From: Bacillota bacterium
GTDB lineage: Bacteria; Bacillota; Clostridia; Lachnospirales; Lachnospiraceae
Assembly (NCBI GenBank): GCA_023421505.1
Contig: JAEZTJ010000078.1
Location: forward strand, 124,001 to 188,000
DNA: 64,000 nucleotides
Direction: 5' to 3'
The notes beneath the pieces were generated by a model. It was not told where the DNA came from, made no database searches, and was given only the letters and a program-made list of their open reading frames with translations. Made by a program: the position numbers and the translations under genes. Positions 52,568-61,463 of this stretch are shown in pieces (position 1 is the first letter of the stretch; the number at the start of each line of letters is the position of its first letter).

Positions 52568-53638
52568 TCATGCCCGCTCTCTCGTTCTTACACAGCCCTT
52601 GTACTCATTTGGTGATTGGCCTACATATTTCTTAAATATATCGCAGAAATGTCTATAATTATTATATCCGACCATCTCACTGACTGAAGTAACCTTATAA
52701 TCTTCCAGCAAGTATTCCTTCGCCTTTTTAATCCGCAGATTCGTTAAGTATTTGATATAGCTCATACCAACCTCTTCTTTAAAAAGAACACTTAAATAAA
52801 CGGGATTTAATCCAACCATATCCGCTAGCTCATTCAGTCCGATATCCTGATTATAATGACAGCCTATGTATTCTAACAGCTGCTTGATATCACGGTGATT
52901 CACCGAATGATTCTGCGTCTCCATCGTACCGATTATCTTTTCAATAATTTTCTCTGCATACTCTTCTATCTCACGATAAGTATCCTTCGCCTTCATTTCC
53001 TCAAAGGATATCCCAGAGCACCAGCTGCTGCCTCTTTCCTTCTCGCCGTAAAACTCAGAAAGCATACAGATCAGCTTTAAGCACTCCCTCTTAAAGTGAT
53101 TCATCGCAGGGTATAACACTCTGATTACTACCATATAGTTTCGAAAATACTTCCTAAGCTTAGTCGTATCATTTTCAATAATACTATCAAGCATTTTATC
53201 CGTATATTGGTTTAATTCCTTATTCTTAAGCTCTTCATCCTCTGTCAGAGCATTCGCCTTCTTCTTCAGTTCTTCCTTTTCGATCCAGGCAACAGCCTCT
53301 TTTACCTTATCAATTGTTACCGGCTTATCAATATATCTTTTTACGCCCATTGCTAAAGCTCTTTTGGCATATTCGAATTCCTTAAAGCCGCTGATCACAA
53401 TAAAATAAGTCTCAGGTAAGAATTCCTTTGCCTCTTCTATTAGGGATAATCCATCCAGCTTTGGTATACGAATATCGGTAATAACGATGTCCGGTTTCGT
53501 CTCACGAAGTAAATCAAGTGCTTCTATACCGTTATAGGCAGCACCAACCACCTCACAATCAAGCTTTTCCCGCTTAATGATGGCTTCAATTCCCCGGACA
53601 ACAATATATTCATCATCTATCACAACCATACGATACAT
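52568..53638 (-). CDS. YesN/AraC-type response regulator (second system)
   Basis: A 356-residue response regulator. The REC domain (1-120) has the pocket VIDDE, phospho-acceptor Asp in IVITDIRIPKLDG (about 55), VISGFKE and DKPVT with the Lys. A 120-residue linker follows, and the C-terminal AraC domain shows GLNELADMVGLNPVYLSVLFKEE and VSEMVGYNNYRHFCDIFKKY. GGAGG precedes the ATG. It lies 98 bases after its histidine kinase gene. It probably activates the second importer operon. Confidence 0.93.
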   Translation of the reverse strand: MYRMVVIDDEYIVVRGIEAIIKREKLDCEVVGAAYNGIEALDLLRETKPDIVITDIRIPKLDGLSLIEEAKEFLPETYFIVISGFKEFEYAKRALAMGVKRYIDKPVTIDKVKEAVAWIEKEELKKKANALTEDEELKNKELNQYTDKMLDSIIENDTTKLRKYFRNYMVVIRVLYPAMNHFKRECLKLICMLSEFYGEKERGSSWCSGISFEEMKAKDTYREIEEYAEKIIEKIIGTMETQNHSVNHRDIKQLLEYIGCHYNQDIGLNELADMVGLNPVYLSVLFKEEVGMSYIKYLTNLRIKKAKEYLLEDYKVTSVSEMVGYNNYRHFCDIFKKYVGQSPNEYKGCVRTRERA

Positions 53639-53736
53639 AAAAGCCCTCCATTTCTATCCCTTTCACTGTAAAAAGACATTTCTGCTGCCACTTAGGAATG
53701 AAAGGAATCTTTCCTTCGCTGCGGTTTCAACTCAAA

Positions 53737-55494
53737 CTATGACTTCTTTTCATCTTTCAACAAAGGAATTACTATTTTAACCGTAGTACCTGTATTTTTT
53801 CTGCTTAAAACATTCACCTGATGCGACTCACCATAAAAAAGTCCAATACGTTCTTTTATATTTCTGATTGCGTAGCCCTTTTCTAATAGAGCCATATCCT
53901 CTATTCCGACTCCGTCATCTCGAATGGAAATAATTAAATTATCTCCATCTCTTCTGGCCTTCAGATAGATATTTCCAGGTCCGATTTTTGATTCCAGACC
54001 ATGATATACCGCATTTTCCAGGATCGGCTGTAATATGAAGGTAAGAAGCTTCAAATCAAGAATTTCCTCATCTACATCTATATGAAACGTAAATCGGTCA
54101 TGAAATCTGAAATTTAAGATCTTCATATAGTCCTTCATATGCTCTATCTCATCACGCAGAGCGATTAACTTATCTCCTTTGTTTAAGCTCAGCTTAAACA
54201 TATTCGATAATGCCTGTACCATTTCCGCGATCTCATCCGCCTGTTCAATAAGTGCCATAAAATACAGTGCATCCAGCGTGTTGTACAGAAAATGCGGATT
54301 AATCTGAGATTGCAGCAGCAGGAGCTGTGCATCCTTCTCCTTGATTTCAAGATTTAATAGGCGGTCTCTTAGCTCCAAATTATTATTAACTAAGCTTTTA
54401 AACCGGTTTCCGATTTTACCGACCTCGCTGTCATCGAACTCTGTTTCGACCTTAAGATTACCGATCTCCACCTCAGACATCGTCTGTTCCAATTTATCAA
54501 GCGGCTTTGTGATATAGCTTGAAATTGCTGCTGCCGCACTGATACTGACTATAACCATAATAAAAATTGCAACAAGAAGAATTTTGCGGATATAATCGCT
54601 ATCACTTTCTAGCTCTTCCTTCGTAATGACATTCATGATAGACCAGTCTGTTGTATTATTCTGATACGAACTAAATAAATAGTCAGAATTATCACCTGTA
54701 TAATAAGCATCCATAATCTTCTGCTTTTCTTTCTCATTACCAGAGAAATAAACCATTCCCGACTCTGCCTTTAATTTCTCCGGCAGTACCACCATATATC
54801 GGTTAGTCGTATAGCCCTCATTGTCTCTTCCAAAAGCTTCTTGCCAGATTTTTTTATCAATGCTTACCACAAGATACCCAAAGGATTGTTGAGTACTCGG
54901 ATTAATCAGATTTTTCACGTAGCAGAAGCCATCCTTTGCTTTATCCGTTAATAAAACATCACTTGGATAGAATACTTCCTTCCCTTTCGCTTCCTTTGCA
55001 GCCTTGACCCACTCCTCCAAAAGAAGCTTGTCCGTTGTATAATAATGATTTAGTAAGCCACTATATACCTTACTTTTGGCATAATATCTCCAGTTACCAC
55101 TCTCATTTACAACAAGCATTCCATTAATAAGTGAATTATGCGCTGCTATCTTTCCCAGAGCATTATCAAGCGCAAGTTGATTTCTACTCGAAAAATAGCG
55201 ATCCTCCTTCGTTTCAGTCTGCATAATATGAATAAACGAACTATTTTCTAATAGGGTTCTTCCTTCTTCTATAATCTCCTGTAAGTAAATGTCCATCATC
55301 TTGCTTGAAACCTGAAGATTATGTACATGAGCACTTTGATAGTTCTTTTCTATGGTTCTTTTGGATATTCCAAATATTGCAGCTCCAAGAAACACTGTCG
55401 TAATCAAAATCAATAAAATCATTGTGAAAGCAATACGCTTTCGTAAATTGATATTGATTGTCCACTTCCTTCGCAGATGTTTAAATACCCTCAT
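53737..55494 (-). CDS. YesM-type sensor histidine kinase (second system)
   Basis: A 585-residue two-component sensor. A membrane segment at about 20-43, an extracellular sensor domain (about 45-300), a second membrane segment (about 300-325), HAMP, then the His_kinase domain with LLQSQINPHFLYNTLDAL (phospho-accepting His) and a HATPase_c domain with the N-box QPILENAVYHG and the G-box DDGVGI are visible. Its ATG follows a family A leader. It lies between the BKACE/DUF1537 genes and its response regulator, so sensor and metabolic genes share one run. It probably detects an extracellular glycan fragment. Confidence 0.93.
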   Translation of the reverse strand: MRVFKHLRRKWTININLRKRIAFTMILLILITTVFLGAAIFGISKRTIEKNYQSAHVHNLQVSSKMMDIYLQEIIEEGRTLLENSSFIHIMQTETKEDRYFSSRNQLALDNALGKIAAHNSLINGMLVVNESGNWRYYAKSKVYSGLLNHYYTTDKLLLEEWVKAAKEAKGKEVFYPSDVLLTDKAKDGFCYVKNLINPSTQQSFGYLVVSIDKKIWQEAFGRDNEGYTTNRYMVVLPEKLKAESGMVYFSGNEKEKQKIMDAYYTGDNSDYLFSSYQNNTTDWSIMNVITKEELESDSDYIRKILLVAIFIMVIVSISAAAAISSYITKPLDKLEQTMSEVEIGNLKVETEFDDSEVGKIGNRFKSLVNNNLELRDRLLNLEIKEKDAQLLLLQSQINPHFLYNTLDALYFMALIEQADEIAEMVQALSNMFKLSLNKGDKLIALRDEIEHMKDYMKILNFRFHDRFTFHIDVDEEILDLKLLTFILQPILENAVYHGLESKIGPGNIYLKARRDGDNLIISIRDDGVGIEDMALLEKGYAIRNIKERIGLFYGESHQVNVLSRKNTGTTVKIVIPLLKDEKKS

Positions 55495-55548
55495 ACTTTA
55501 CCCCATTCGTGCGCTGCATATTTGGCTCGCTAGCGAGACAATGCGCAG
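55495..55548 (-). repeat. Structured leader repeat family A, copy 6
   Basis: On the minus strand it shows TGCGCA, the CTCGC-TA-GCGAG hairpin (loop TA instead of AA), ATGCAGCGCACGAATGGGG and then TAAAGT and the ATG at 55494. It fills the gap to the BKACE gene stop at 55565. Confidence 0.8.
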
Positions 55549-55564
55549 CTTATCATCCAAAGGC

Positions 55565-56359
55565 TTACGAAATATTTAATATCCTTCTGACTTCGTAAGG
55601 GGTTGCCGGTTCCATATCCATTGCACGAACAAGCTTTGATAACTTTTCTACCAGTTGATAATTATACTTTGCTTGTTCCCCTTCGCTTAAGTATCTGCTG
55701 TCTTCAAAGCCTATCCTTACAACTGTCGCACCCATAGCCAGCGCAGCCGCAAGAAAGTTCCAGTTATCTCTTCCAAAATGAGTGACTCCCCACAAGCTAT
55801 GCTTCGGTACAAAGGATCGAAATGCCGTAAGAGCCTCGATGGTTGGCTGCATGCCGCCTTTATGTCCAAATACTAGATTAAAAAGTACCGGTTCACGAAA
55901 AGGGGCTTCCTCTCTTACCAATTGGATATTATGCAGCATACCGATATCAAATACTTCAATCTCAGGCAAAATATGCTTCTCATAGCAAAGCCTCGCACAA
56001 TACCTGATATCCTCAAAGGAGTTACAGTAGATTGCCTCTCCGAGATTAGTCGAACCACCGTTTAGAGAAGCACTTTCCGCCTTTCTATAATTGAGAGGAT
56101 AGCAGCGTTCTACCATATTCATCTGAGAGATGCCCCCTGTTGATACCTGAACAACGACGTCTTTCTTCTCAAGTATCCGGTCAAAGGCTTCCGATATTAC
56201 AGTAATATCAGGTGTAAGCTTTCCTTCTCTGGTTTTGGTATGTAAATGGCACATTCCCGCTCCCATATCGATACATTTTGCTACATCCTCAGAAAGCAGT
56301 TCTGGATCCAGAGGGTCCGGCCCTGCCACCGGTGCCACCGAGATTATTATTTTCTTCAT
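55565..56359 (-). CDS. BKACE (beta-keto acid cleavage enzyme, DUF849) family protein
   Basis: A 264-residue TIM-barrel protein of the BKACE/DUF849 family, which in characterised members cleaves beta-keto acids with acetyl-CoA to acetoacetate and an acyl-CoA. The zinc-binding HxH is visible as MCHLHTKTREGKLTPD (about 37-52). VSTGG follows, and GMLHNIQLVREE and the active-site region NLVFGHKGGMQPT are family-like. The C-terminus has RIGFEDSRYLSEGEQAKYNYQLVEKL. AGGAGG precedes the ATG. It lies directly after a DUF1537 kinase gene. Most BKACE neighbours handle amino-acid-derived keto acids; here a sugar-acid substrate is more likely, which is inference. Confidence 0.85.
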   Translation of the reverse strand: MKKIIISVAPVAGPDPLDPELLSEDVAKCIDMGAGMCHLHTKTREGKLTPDITVISEAFDRILEKKDVVVQVSTGGISQMNMVERCYPLNYRKAESASLNGGSTNLGEAIYCNSFEDIRYCARLCYEKHILPEIEVFDIGMLHNIQLVREEAPFREPVLFNLVFGHKGGMQPTIEALTAFRSFVPKHSLWGVTHFGRDNWNFLAAALAMGATVVRIGFEDSRYLSEGEQAKYNYQLVEKLSKLVRAMDMEPATPYEVRRILNIS

Positions 56360-56429
56360 CGAATCCTCCTTTTTGCCATGGTAGTCTATTTTTATATTAA
56401 CATTTTAAGCTTTATGCTAGCGTCTTACA

Positions 56430-57851
56430 TTACACAAATTCTTCCAACACTCTTTTTAGAGAATCAGCTTCTCCTACGTTACCCGGAAAAATAATATAAG
56501 GGATAAGCGGAAAGCGGCTGGTATTGTCAGTCCTCCAAACAGGAATGCCTGATAATACTTGTCCTAACACATATGCTCTTTGAACTCTCAAGGCTTTTAC
56601 CCCAATATCACTGGAGGTGATACCACCCTTCGCGATTACAAACTTAGGTACTGTAGTTAGTTCTCCCACCAGCCGCATAACTGCTTCCGATATCTTTACA
56701 GAGCGAAGCAGAGCCATTTCCTTCGTATCATGCTTAAGGGAAAGGAGCTTTCTTTTGGTATAAACCACAACGGTCTTCCCAGCCTCTATATAAGAGCTGC
56801 TTAGCTTCGTAACACGAAGTACCTCCTCGTTCAGTCTATCCTCAAGTACTAAATCAGAATTAAATTCTATAAATTCAAGCTGCTTCATATCCTTAAGTGC
56901 TTCTAACTGTGCCGTGGTTTTTGCTGTATGTGAACCAATTACTACTATACCACCCTTACTGCTTTCCCTGTTAAGCATATCAGCTTTTGTAAGGAATGGT
57001 TTTATCGATATCCCGCCTACTACTCTTACAAAGTCTGCCGCAGTTCGAAACAAAAAGAACTTCCCCTTCTGAAGAGCACGGTACAAGGCTACACAAAAGA
57101 TCTCCAAATCTTCAGGTTCGATTGCATTGACAATTATCTTGCGAAAGTCTGCAGCCTTACAAAGCCGTTCCTCGATCAGCTCCACCTCTCCGTTTCTGAT
57201 CTCTGACAGACCGATTCGTATAACTTCCTGCGCGCGGGTAGCACCCTGTGTTTTTTCCTCAATGTATTCGCATAGGTCTGATTTTGTATAGCCAAAGGTT
57301 TTATCCTTAGCAAATTCCGTCTCTGCTGCCGGAATTAATTCATCACCATATTTAACATAATGGATGTTATCAATTGTGTACCTGCCTCCCGCTTTAAAGA
57401 AAGGAATTATAATTTCTCCGTCCACCTTTATGTCGGAAAGCCTTTCCAGTTCCTCTTTAATTAAGCTTGTCTCAAGTGGATAATGTCCCCGTAGGGTAGA
57501 ATCTCCACGGCTTATAATAAGGAACCTTTTCTTGGTCTCTTTTGATACTTTCATAATCGTAGAAGTAATTTCCTTGTGCAACAGAGTTGTCTGCTGCTCA
57601 GTTAATCCTCTTGAATTGGTAAGAATAAAGAATAGTCTATTCGCATCCGTAAAGCCTTTATAGATACTTTCATAGCTCCAATCCGTATATACATATACTC
57701 CATGAACCGTCTGTATTCCAGTTGGGTCATCATCAAGAACGATAAGCTTAAGATCGCTTTTCTCAATTTCTTCTTTGAGTGATCGGGAAATATTCTTATA
57801 TTCACTTTCTTTCCATTCTTCCAAGATTTTACTGTATAATAAATGCTTCAT
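56430..57851 (-). CDS. DUF1537-family four-carbon acid sugar kinase-like protein
   Basis: A 473-residue protein of the DUF1537 (OtnK/DtnK) family, kinases of D-erythronate, L-threonate or 3-oxo-tetronate. The N-terminal domain has IVLDDDPTGIQTVHGV (about 35-50, nucleotide/substrate motif) and the middle ISRGDSTLRGHYPLE. The C-terminal domain has the family FVIAKGGITSSDIGVKAL and a PGNVGE end. The start follows a family A leader. It lies between the GH106-like and BKACE genes in one operon. It would phosphorylate an acid-sugar product of glycan breakdown before BKACE cleavage; the pairing is unusual. Confidence 0.88.
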   Translation of the reverse strand: MKHLLYSKILEEWKESEYKNISRSLKEEIEKSDLKLIVLDDDPTGIQTVHGVYVYTDWSYESIYKGFTDANRLFFILTNSRGLTEQQTTLLHKEITSTIMKVSKETKKRFLIISRGDSTLRGHYPLETSLIKEELERLSDIKVDGEIIIPFFKAGGRYTIDNIHYVKYGDELIPAAETEFAKDKTFGYTKSDLCEYIEEKTQGATRAQEVIRIGLSEIRNGEVELIEERLCKAADFRKIIVNAIEPEDLEIFCVALYRALQKGKFFLFRTAADFVRVVGGISIKPFLTKADMLNRESSKGGIVVIGSHTAKTTAQLEALKDMKQLEFIEFNSDLVLEDRLNEEVLRVTKLSSSYIEAGKTVVVYTKRKLLSLKHDTKEMALLRSVKISEAVMRLVGELTTVPKFVIAKGGITSSDIGVKALRVQRAYVLGQVLSGIPVWRTDNTSRFPLIPYIIFPGNVGEADSLKRVLEEFV

Positions 57852-57905
57852 CCTTTACCTCATTCCTGCGCTGCTTATTTGGCTCACTTGCGAGACAATG
57901 CGCAT
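57852..57905 (-). repeat. Structured leader repeat family A, copy 7
   Basis: On the minus strand it shows TGCGCA, the CTCGC-AA-GTGAG hairpin (a G-U in place of a G-C pair), AGCAGCGCAGGAATGAGG, then TAAAGG and the ATG at 57851. It fills the 61-base gap to the GH106-like stop at 57913. Confidence 0.8.
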
Positions 57906-57912
57906 CTTACGT

Positions 57913-60900
57913 TTATTCATGAAATAATCCAAAATCTACAAAGCTGTAAGTATCCGTCCAGTAGTTCTTATCCAGGTCAATCACCTCTGTCGCATCCGCT
58001 TCTGATTTTCGTTCTACCCAGCTCCATTTGCCGGTGAAGCTTTCCGGTCCTACATTATAGCATTCGCCGTCAATATGATGGTGCGGCCCTAAAAGATTAC
58101 GATTGGAGGCGTAAAGCTTAAGGCTAACCTTGTTCTCTCCATCTACTACCTGATCAGTAATATCTGCTGTATAAGGAGCCCATAGTGAGTCCTTAACTAA
58201 TCTATCATTTATATATACCTTTACAAACGGAGCATTCTGCTTCTGCAAATCAAGAAGTAATCGTTGCCCTTCCTGTTTCTTTATCGTAAATCGCTGCGTT
58301 ACTGTAAGACTTCCTGCAAAGAACAGGAGTCCACCTACCGTAAAATTATTATCCTTAAAGGAAAGCGGTGCATCCACAATCTCAAATTCACCCTGCGTGA
58401 TCATGGCTTGTCTTGCAATACGTTCAAACGGAGCTTTTGATACAACACCAAAATCGCCCAGCAAATAAATACTTTCCAGCTCTATTCCATAAGTAATCTT
58501 ATTCTTTTCTGTCTCATAAACGTTTTCACCAAACAGAACATCATAAACCTTCTGTGGCTGAACAAAATCTGTTTTGAGGATGATATGATTCGTTCCGCTT
58601 TTCAAGTAGGGTTTAATAGTAACCTTCTTGAAGGTCTTGTCCTTCCACCAGCCTTCCTCCTGATAGGTAAGCCCCACACCATTCACCGTGATCTCATAAG
58701 CCTGTGCATCCTCAATCACAGCATAGAATTCGCGGTTTACCTTCAAGTCGGCTGCTACCTCAAAGGAGAAGGAAAGCTCTATCTTACAAGGCCTCTGAAG
58801 CTCAAGAAGTATTTTTTGCAGCTTGATTACAGGCGTCCTTCCCAGCCACTTGCCGCCGTCAATCCGGTAATCACAATAATCCAAAGTCATGGAATTTAGA
58901 TCTATTTGTTCAATATCCCAATGCTTTTTAAGCGGAACCCTGATCGTTTCTTCCCTTGTTAACGAAAACTCTGTTTGAGAAGGTGGCAGTAGCTGCAGGA
59001 TATAGGACTGCATTGGTTCAAAATATAGCTCAAAGACTGTATTCCCTCCAACGATTTGATACGGCAGAACCTCCTGTGTACCGTCCTCCGCAATCAGCCT
59101 AACTACTTCACCTTGCTTTCCAAGAATAGAAACCTTTGTATGGTATGCTTTCTCCTGATTATGGTTAACCAGGAAAAAGACGCAAGAAGTATCTGTTTCT
59201 CTCTGTAGATAAGTAATATCACTTATCTCCTCACCGTTCTCTTCTATGCTTAAGGCAATCAGCTTCTTCTTCATCAGATACGTCCTAAGTTCATCTGATT
59301 CTATTCTTGTAATAGTCTCACAAAGCTTTTTCAGCTTTTGTAAGTCCCCATTGGTATAATAGGGAAGCTGACCCATACTAAGAAGAGTTCCACCCTGCTG
59401 ATGAAATTCTAAAAGCAGTTCCAGTGTTTTAGCATCTATTGCATACATATGAGGAAGGATAACCGTCTTGTATGCAATCCTTCCAACGATAAACTCCGCT
59501 CCTTTTACGCTTGCGTAATTGGAAATTATGGTCTCATCACCAAAGTGATAGCTGATGTGCAAGCCCGACAGCAGACTCGACAGCTGTTCGAACCTCTGGT
59601 CAAGTACCCTGATTGCTTCTGTTCTCGTACCGTCATAGCATACATATCCACTCCGCATCGGGTGCAGTAATAAAACATCGGCAGTCTGATCACCTTCTGA
59701 CAAGGCTACGCAAAGTCTACCGAGGTAATCATTGAATTTTTTATATTCCTTCCACCAGGTCTGTTGTGTGAACAGCGACGGCGGATAGTCTCTTTTTCTA
59801 CTGCCTTTGATCGTATATGCCTCAAGATGCTGACAGATCTGGTTAACACCGTTAACAAACTGCCATTCTGCAATCCATTTAAGTTCTTCAAAGGATACAT
59901 TCCAGCCGCAAAGCGCAAAGGATTCCGTTAACACCTGTTTTTTTCCCAACTGACAGGCGACAGAGCCGACCTGCTTCGCAATCACCGGAGAAGATATCAT
60001 ACGTCTTAACCAATCGATGCCAGGAATATGCATATATTCATAGAAGGGCATAACTCCAGCTGTACTTGTCATCTGACTGAAGATGCTTTCTTCCATCATA
60101 ATATGTCCTGTCACTTTACACTGATGTGCTTCACACCAGTCATAGATGGTTTTCATATAATTTACGGCAAACATCTCATTTACCGTAACCCAGAAGTCGT
60201 AACGATATTTTTCACAGCCTTCTGTCTCGAAATACAGTGCAGGGAGAAAGTCAAGTATGTCATAGGAATGTTTTTTATAAAAAGCTTCCGGAAGGTCATC
60301 CGACCATGCCAGATCACCGAAATGGTCGCAGGCAAGTCTTGGCTCATCTGTAAAAAATCCATGCATATAAGAACCAAAATCCTTACCAAAGCGCTTATCA
60401 TATTCCTCATGTGTTACCTCAAGAAAGGCTTTAATTGCTCTCTGGTTAAGGGTATCTACATAGAATTCATTTACATTTCTTTTAACAGCAAGTATTACTT
60501 CAGAAGCCTTCAGAGTAATATCCTTTACTTTTTCAATTCTGCAGAAGGTTTTATTTACTTTATGGTAAATGTATAGTGCAATAATGGTATGAGGAAGCTC
60601 CTCCTCACGGGTAATTTTCTCCTTTAAGGACTTTGCTTCTTCCTGCTGATCGTTTTTTACATAAGAACAGATTTCCTCTATACTAGAAAACTCCTCCATG
60701 GTTATATATTTTGAGTGATAATCCGAAGACAGTGCCGGTACAAGACCTCCAGCAAAACCGCTTGGCCAGCCTTCTTCGTCATAAATCCATGCATCAAGCT
60801 CATATTTTTTACCGGCTTCTATTCCTGCTTTAATACATTGAAACCAGTCCTCGCTTAAATATTCTGTTTTTAATCCTGATCTTGCATGCATAAAATACCC

Positions 60901-61026
60901 GCCGACACCGGCTTCCTTCATTTCAGCTATCTGAAAGCTTAATTCCTCTTTATCAAGCTCATCATTCCAGGACCAGAAAGGAATCGGACGAAATCTGTTA
61001 GAAGGATTTTGAAATTCTTTTATCAT
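57913..61026 (-). CDS. GH106-like glycoside hydrolase (alpha-L-rhamnosidase family)
   Basis: A large soluble enzyme of 1037 residues. The N-terminal barrel opens with RPIPFWSWNDELDKEEL, GGYFMHARSGL and IYDEEGWPSGFAGG, all strongly typical of GH106/rhamnosidase-like proteins. FFTDEPRL and SFALCGWNVSFEELKW are further family regions with acidic residues in catalytic positions. The C-terminal half (about 650-1037) holds carbohydrate-binding beta-sandwiches, including a jelly-roll near 900-1000 with VYINDRLVKDSLWAPYTADIT. There is no signal peptide, so it is cytoplasmic. It is first in the long operon. I choose ATG 61026, six bases after GAGG. Rhamnose against another sugar specificity is not certain. 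Confidence 0.82.
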   Translation of the reverse strand: MIKEFQNPSNRFRPIPFWSWNDELDKEELSFQIAEMKEAGVGGYFMHARSGLKTEYLSEDWFQCIKAGIEAGKKYELDAWIYDEEGWPSGFAGGLVPALSSDYHSKYITMEEFSSIEEICSYVKNDQQEEAKSLKEKITREEELPHTIIALYIYHKVNKTFCRIEKVKDITLKASEVILAVKRNVNEFYVDTLNQRAIKAFLEVTHEEYDKRFGKDFGSYMHGFFTDEPRLACDHFGDLAWSDDLPEAFYKKHSYDILDFLPALYFETEGCEKYRYDFWVTVNEMFAVNYMKTIYDWCEAHQCKVTGHIMMEESIFSQMTSTAGVMPFYEYMHIPGIDWLRRMISSPVIAKQVGSVACQLGKKQVLTESFALCGWNVSFEELKWIAEWQFVNGVNQICQHLEAYTIKGSRKRDYPPSLFTQQTWWKEYKKFNDYLGRLCVALSEGDQTADVLLLHPMRSGYVCYDGTRTEAIRVLDQRFEQLSSLLSGLHISYHFGDETIISNYASVKGAEFIVGRIAYKTVILPHMYAIDAKTLELLLEFHQQGGTLLSMGQLPYYTNGDLQKLKKLCETITRIESDELRTYLMKKKLIALSIEENGEEISDITYLQRETDTSCVFFLVNHNQEKAYHTKVSILGKQGEVVRLIAEDGTQEVLPYQIVGGNTVFELYFEPMQSYILQLLPPSQTEFSLTREETIRVPLKKHWDIEQIDLNSMTLDYCDYRIDGGKWLGRTPVIKLQKILLELQRPCKIELSFSFEVAADLKVNREFYAVIEDAQAYEITVNGVGLTYQEEGWWKDKTFKKVTIKPYLKSGTNHIILKTDFVQPQKVYDVLFGENVYETEKNKITYGIELESIYLLGDFGVVSKAPFERIARQAMITQGEFEIVDAPLSFKDNNFTVGGLLFFAGSLTVTQRFTIKKQEGQRLLLDLQKQNAPFVKVYINDRLVKDSLWAPYTADITDQVVDGENKVSLKLYASNRNLLGPHHHIDGECYNVGPESFTGKWSWVERKSEADATEVIDLDKNYWTDTYSFVDFGLFHE

Positions 61027-61117
61027 CATCAACCTCATTTCTGCGCTGCTTAACTGCTCGTTTTACGAGTTTATGCTTATTTAAGTTTGTGTATGCAGCG
61101 CTGACACAGACTTAAAT
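61027..61117 (-). repeat. Structured leader repeat family A, copy 8 (full length, diverged)
   Basis: Stem 2 is here TTAAGTCTGTGT / ACACAAACTTAA on the minus strand (61104-61115 with 61081-61092), with the outer C-G pairs of copies 1 and 4 replaced by T-A. Stem 3 is CTCG-TAAAA-CGAG. GCAGAAATGAGG then ends six bases before the GH106-like ATG. The rest of the 61027-61463 gap holds an operator-like site and a terminator. Confidence 0.75.
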
Positions 61118-61269
61118 GCACTAGTGACTCTTAATATTACATGCCACTATTGTATTCTTTAGATTAAAAATGAAATTATTCTAGTAATCCTAGTACCTAT
61201 CCTAATTGAATAATGTTAATCTTCTATAATAAAGTTAATGCCTAGATAGATGCAGTTATGATTTTACAT

Positions 61270-61281
61270 ATTTACTTGAAT
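61270..61281 (-). promoter_or_regulatory. Operator-like motif upstream of the GH106-like operon
   Basis: On the minus strand it reads ATTCAAGTAAAT, one mismatch from the palindrome ATTCAAGTGAAT found upstream of the lacI-type gene (62519-62530). It lies about 240 bases before the GH106-like start. Confidence 0.45.
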
Positions 61282-61343
61282 ATTTTATATTATTATTATA
61301 AACATTTTATACGTTTTTTCAACTGAATTCCTAATTTTTATAT

Positions 61344-61383
61344 AAAAAAGGCACCAGACATCTCAAAATGATGCTCTGATCCC
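61344..61383 (-). terminator. Terminator after the LacI-type gene
   Basis: On the minus strand ATCAGA-g-CATC pairs with GATG-TCTGGT, closed by GG / CC, followed by TTTTTTA. It is about 80 bases past the gene stop at 61464. Confidence 0.7.
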
Positions 61384-61463
61384 TTATTTAACTTACTATT
61401 TACATATTATTCTTCTAATTATTTAACTTAACATTTTACTTACTAAAATAATCATTCTTATTT

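Noticed and set aside
43333..61026. One single polycistronic mRNA from the GH106-like gene to GH43
   Set aside because: The gaps are small and the order coherent, but a separate promoter with direct repeats lies before the second binding-protein gene (52461-52537) and an attenuator lies after it, so at least two transcription units are likely.
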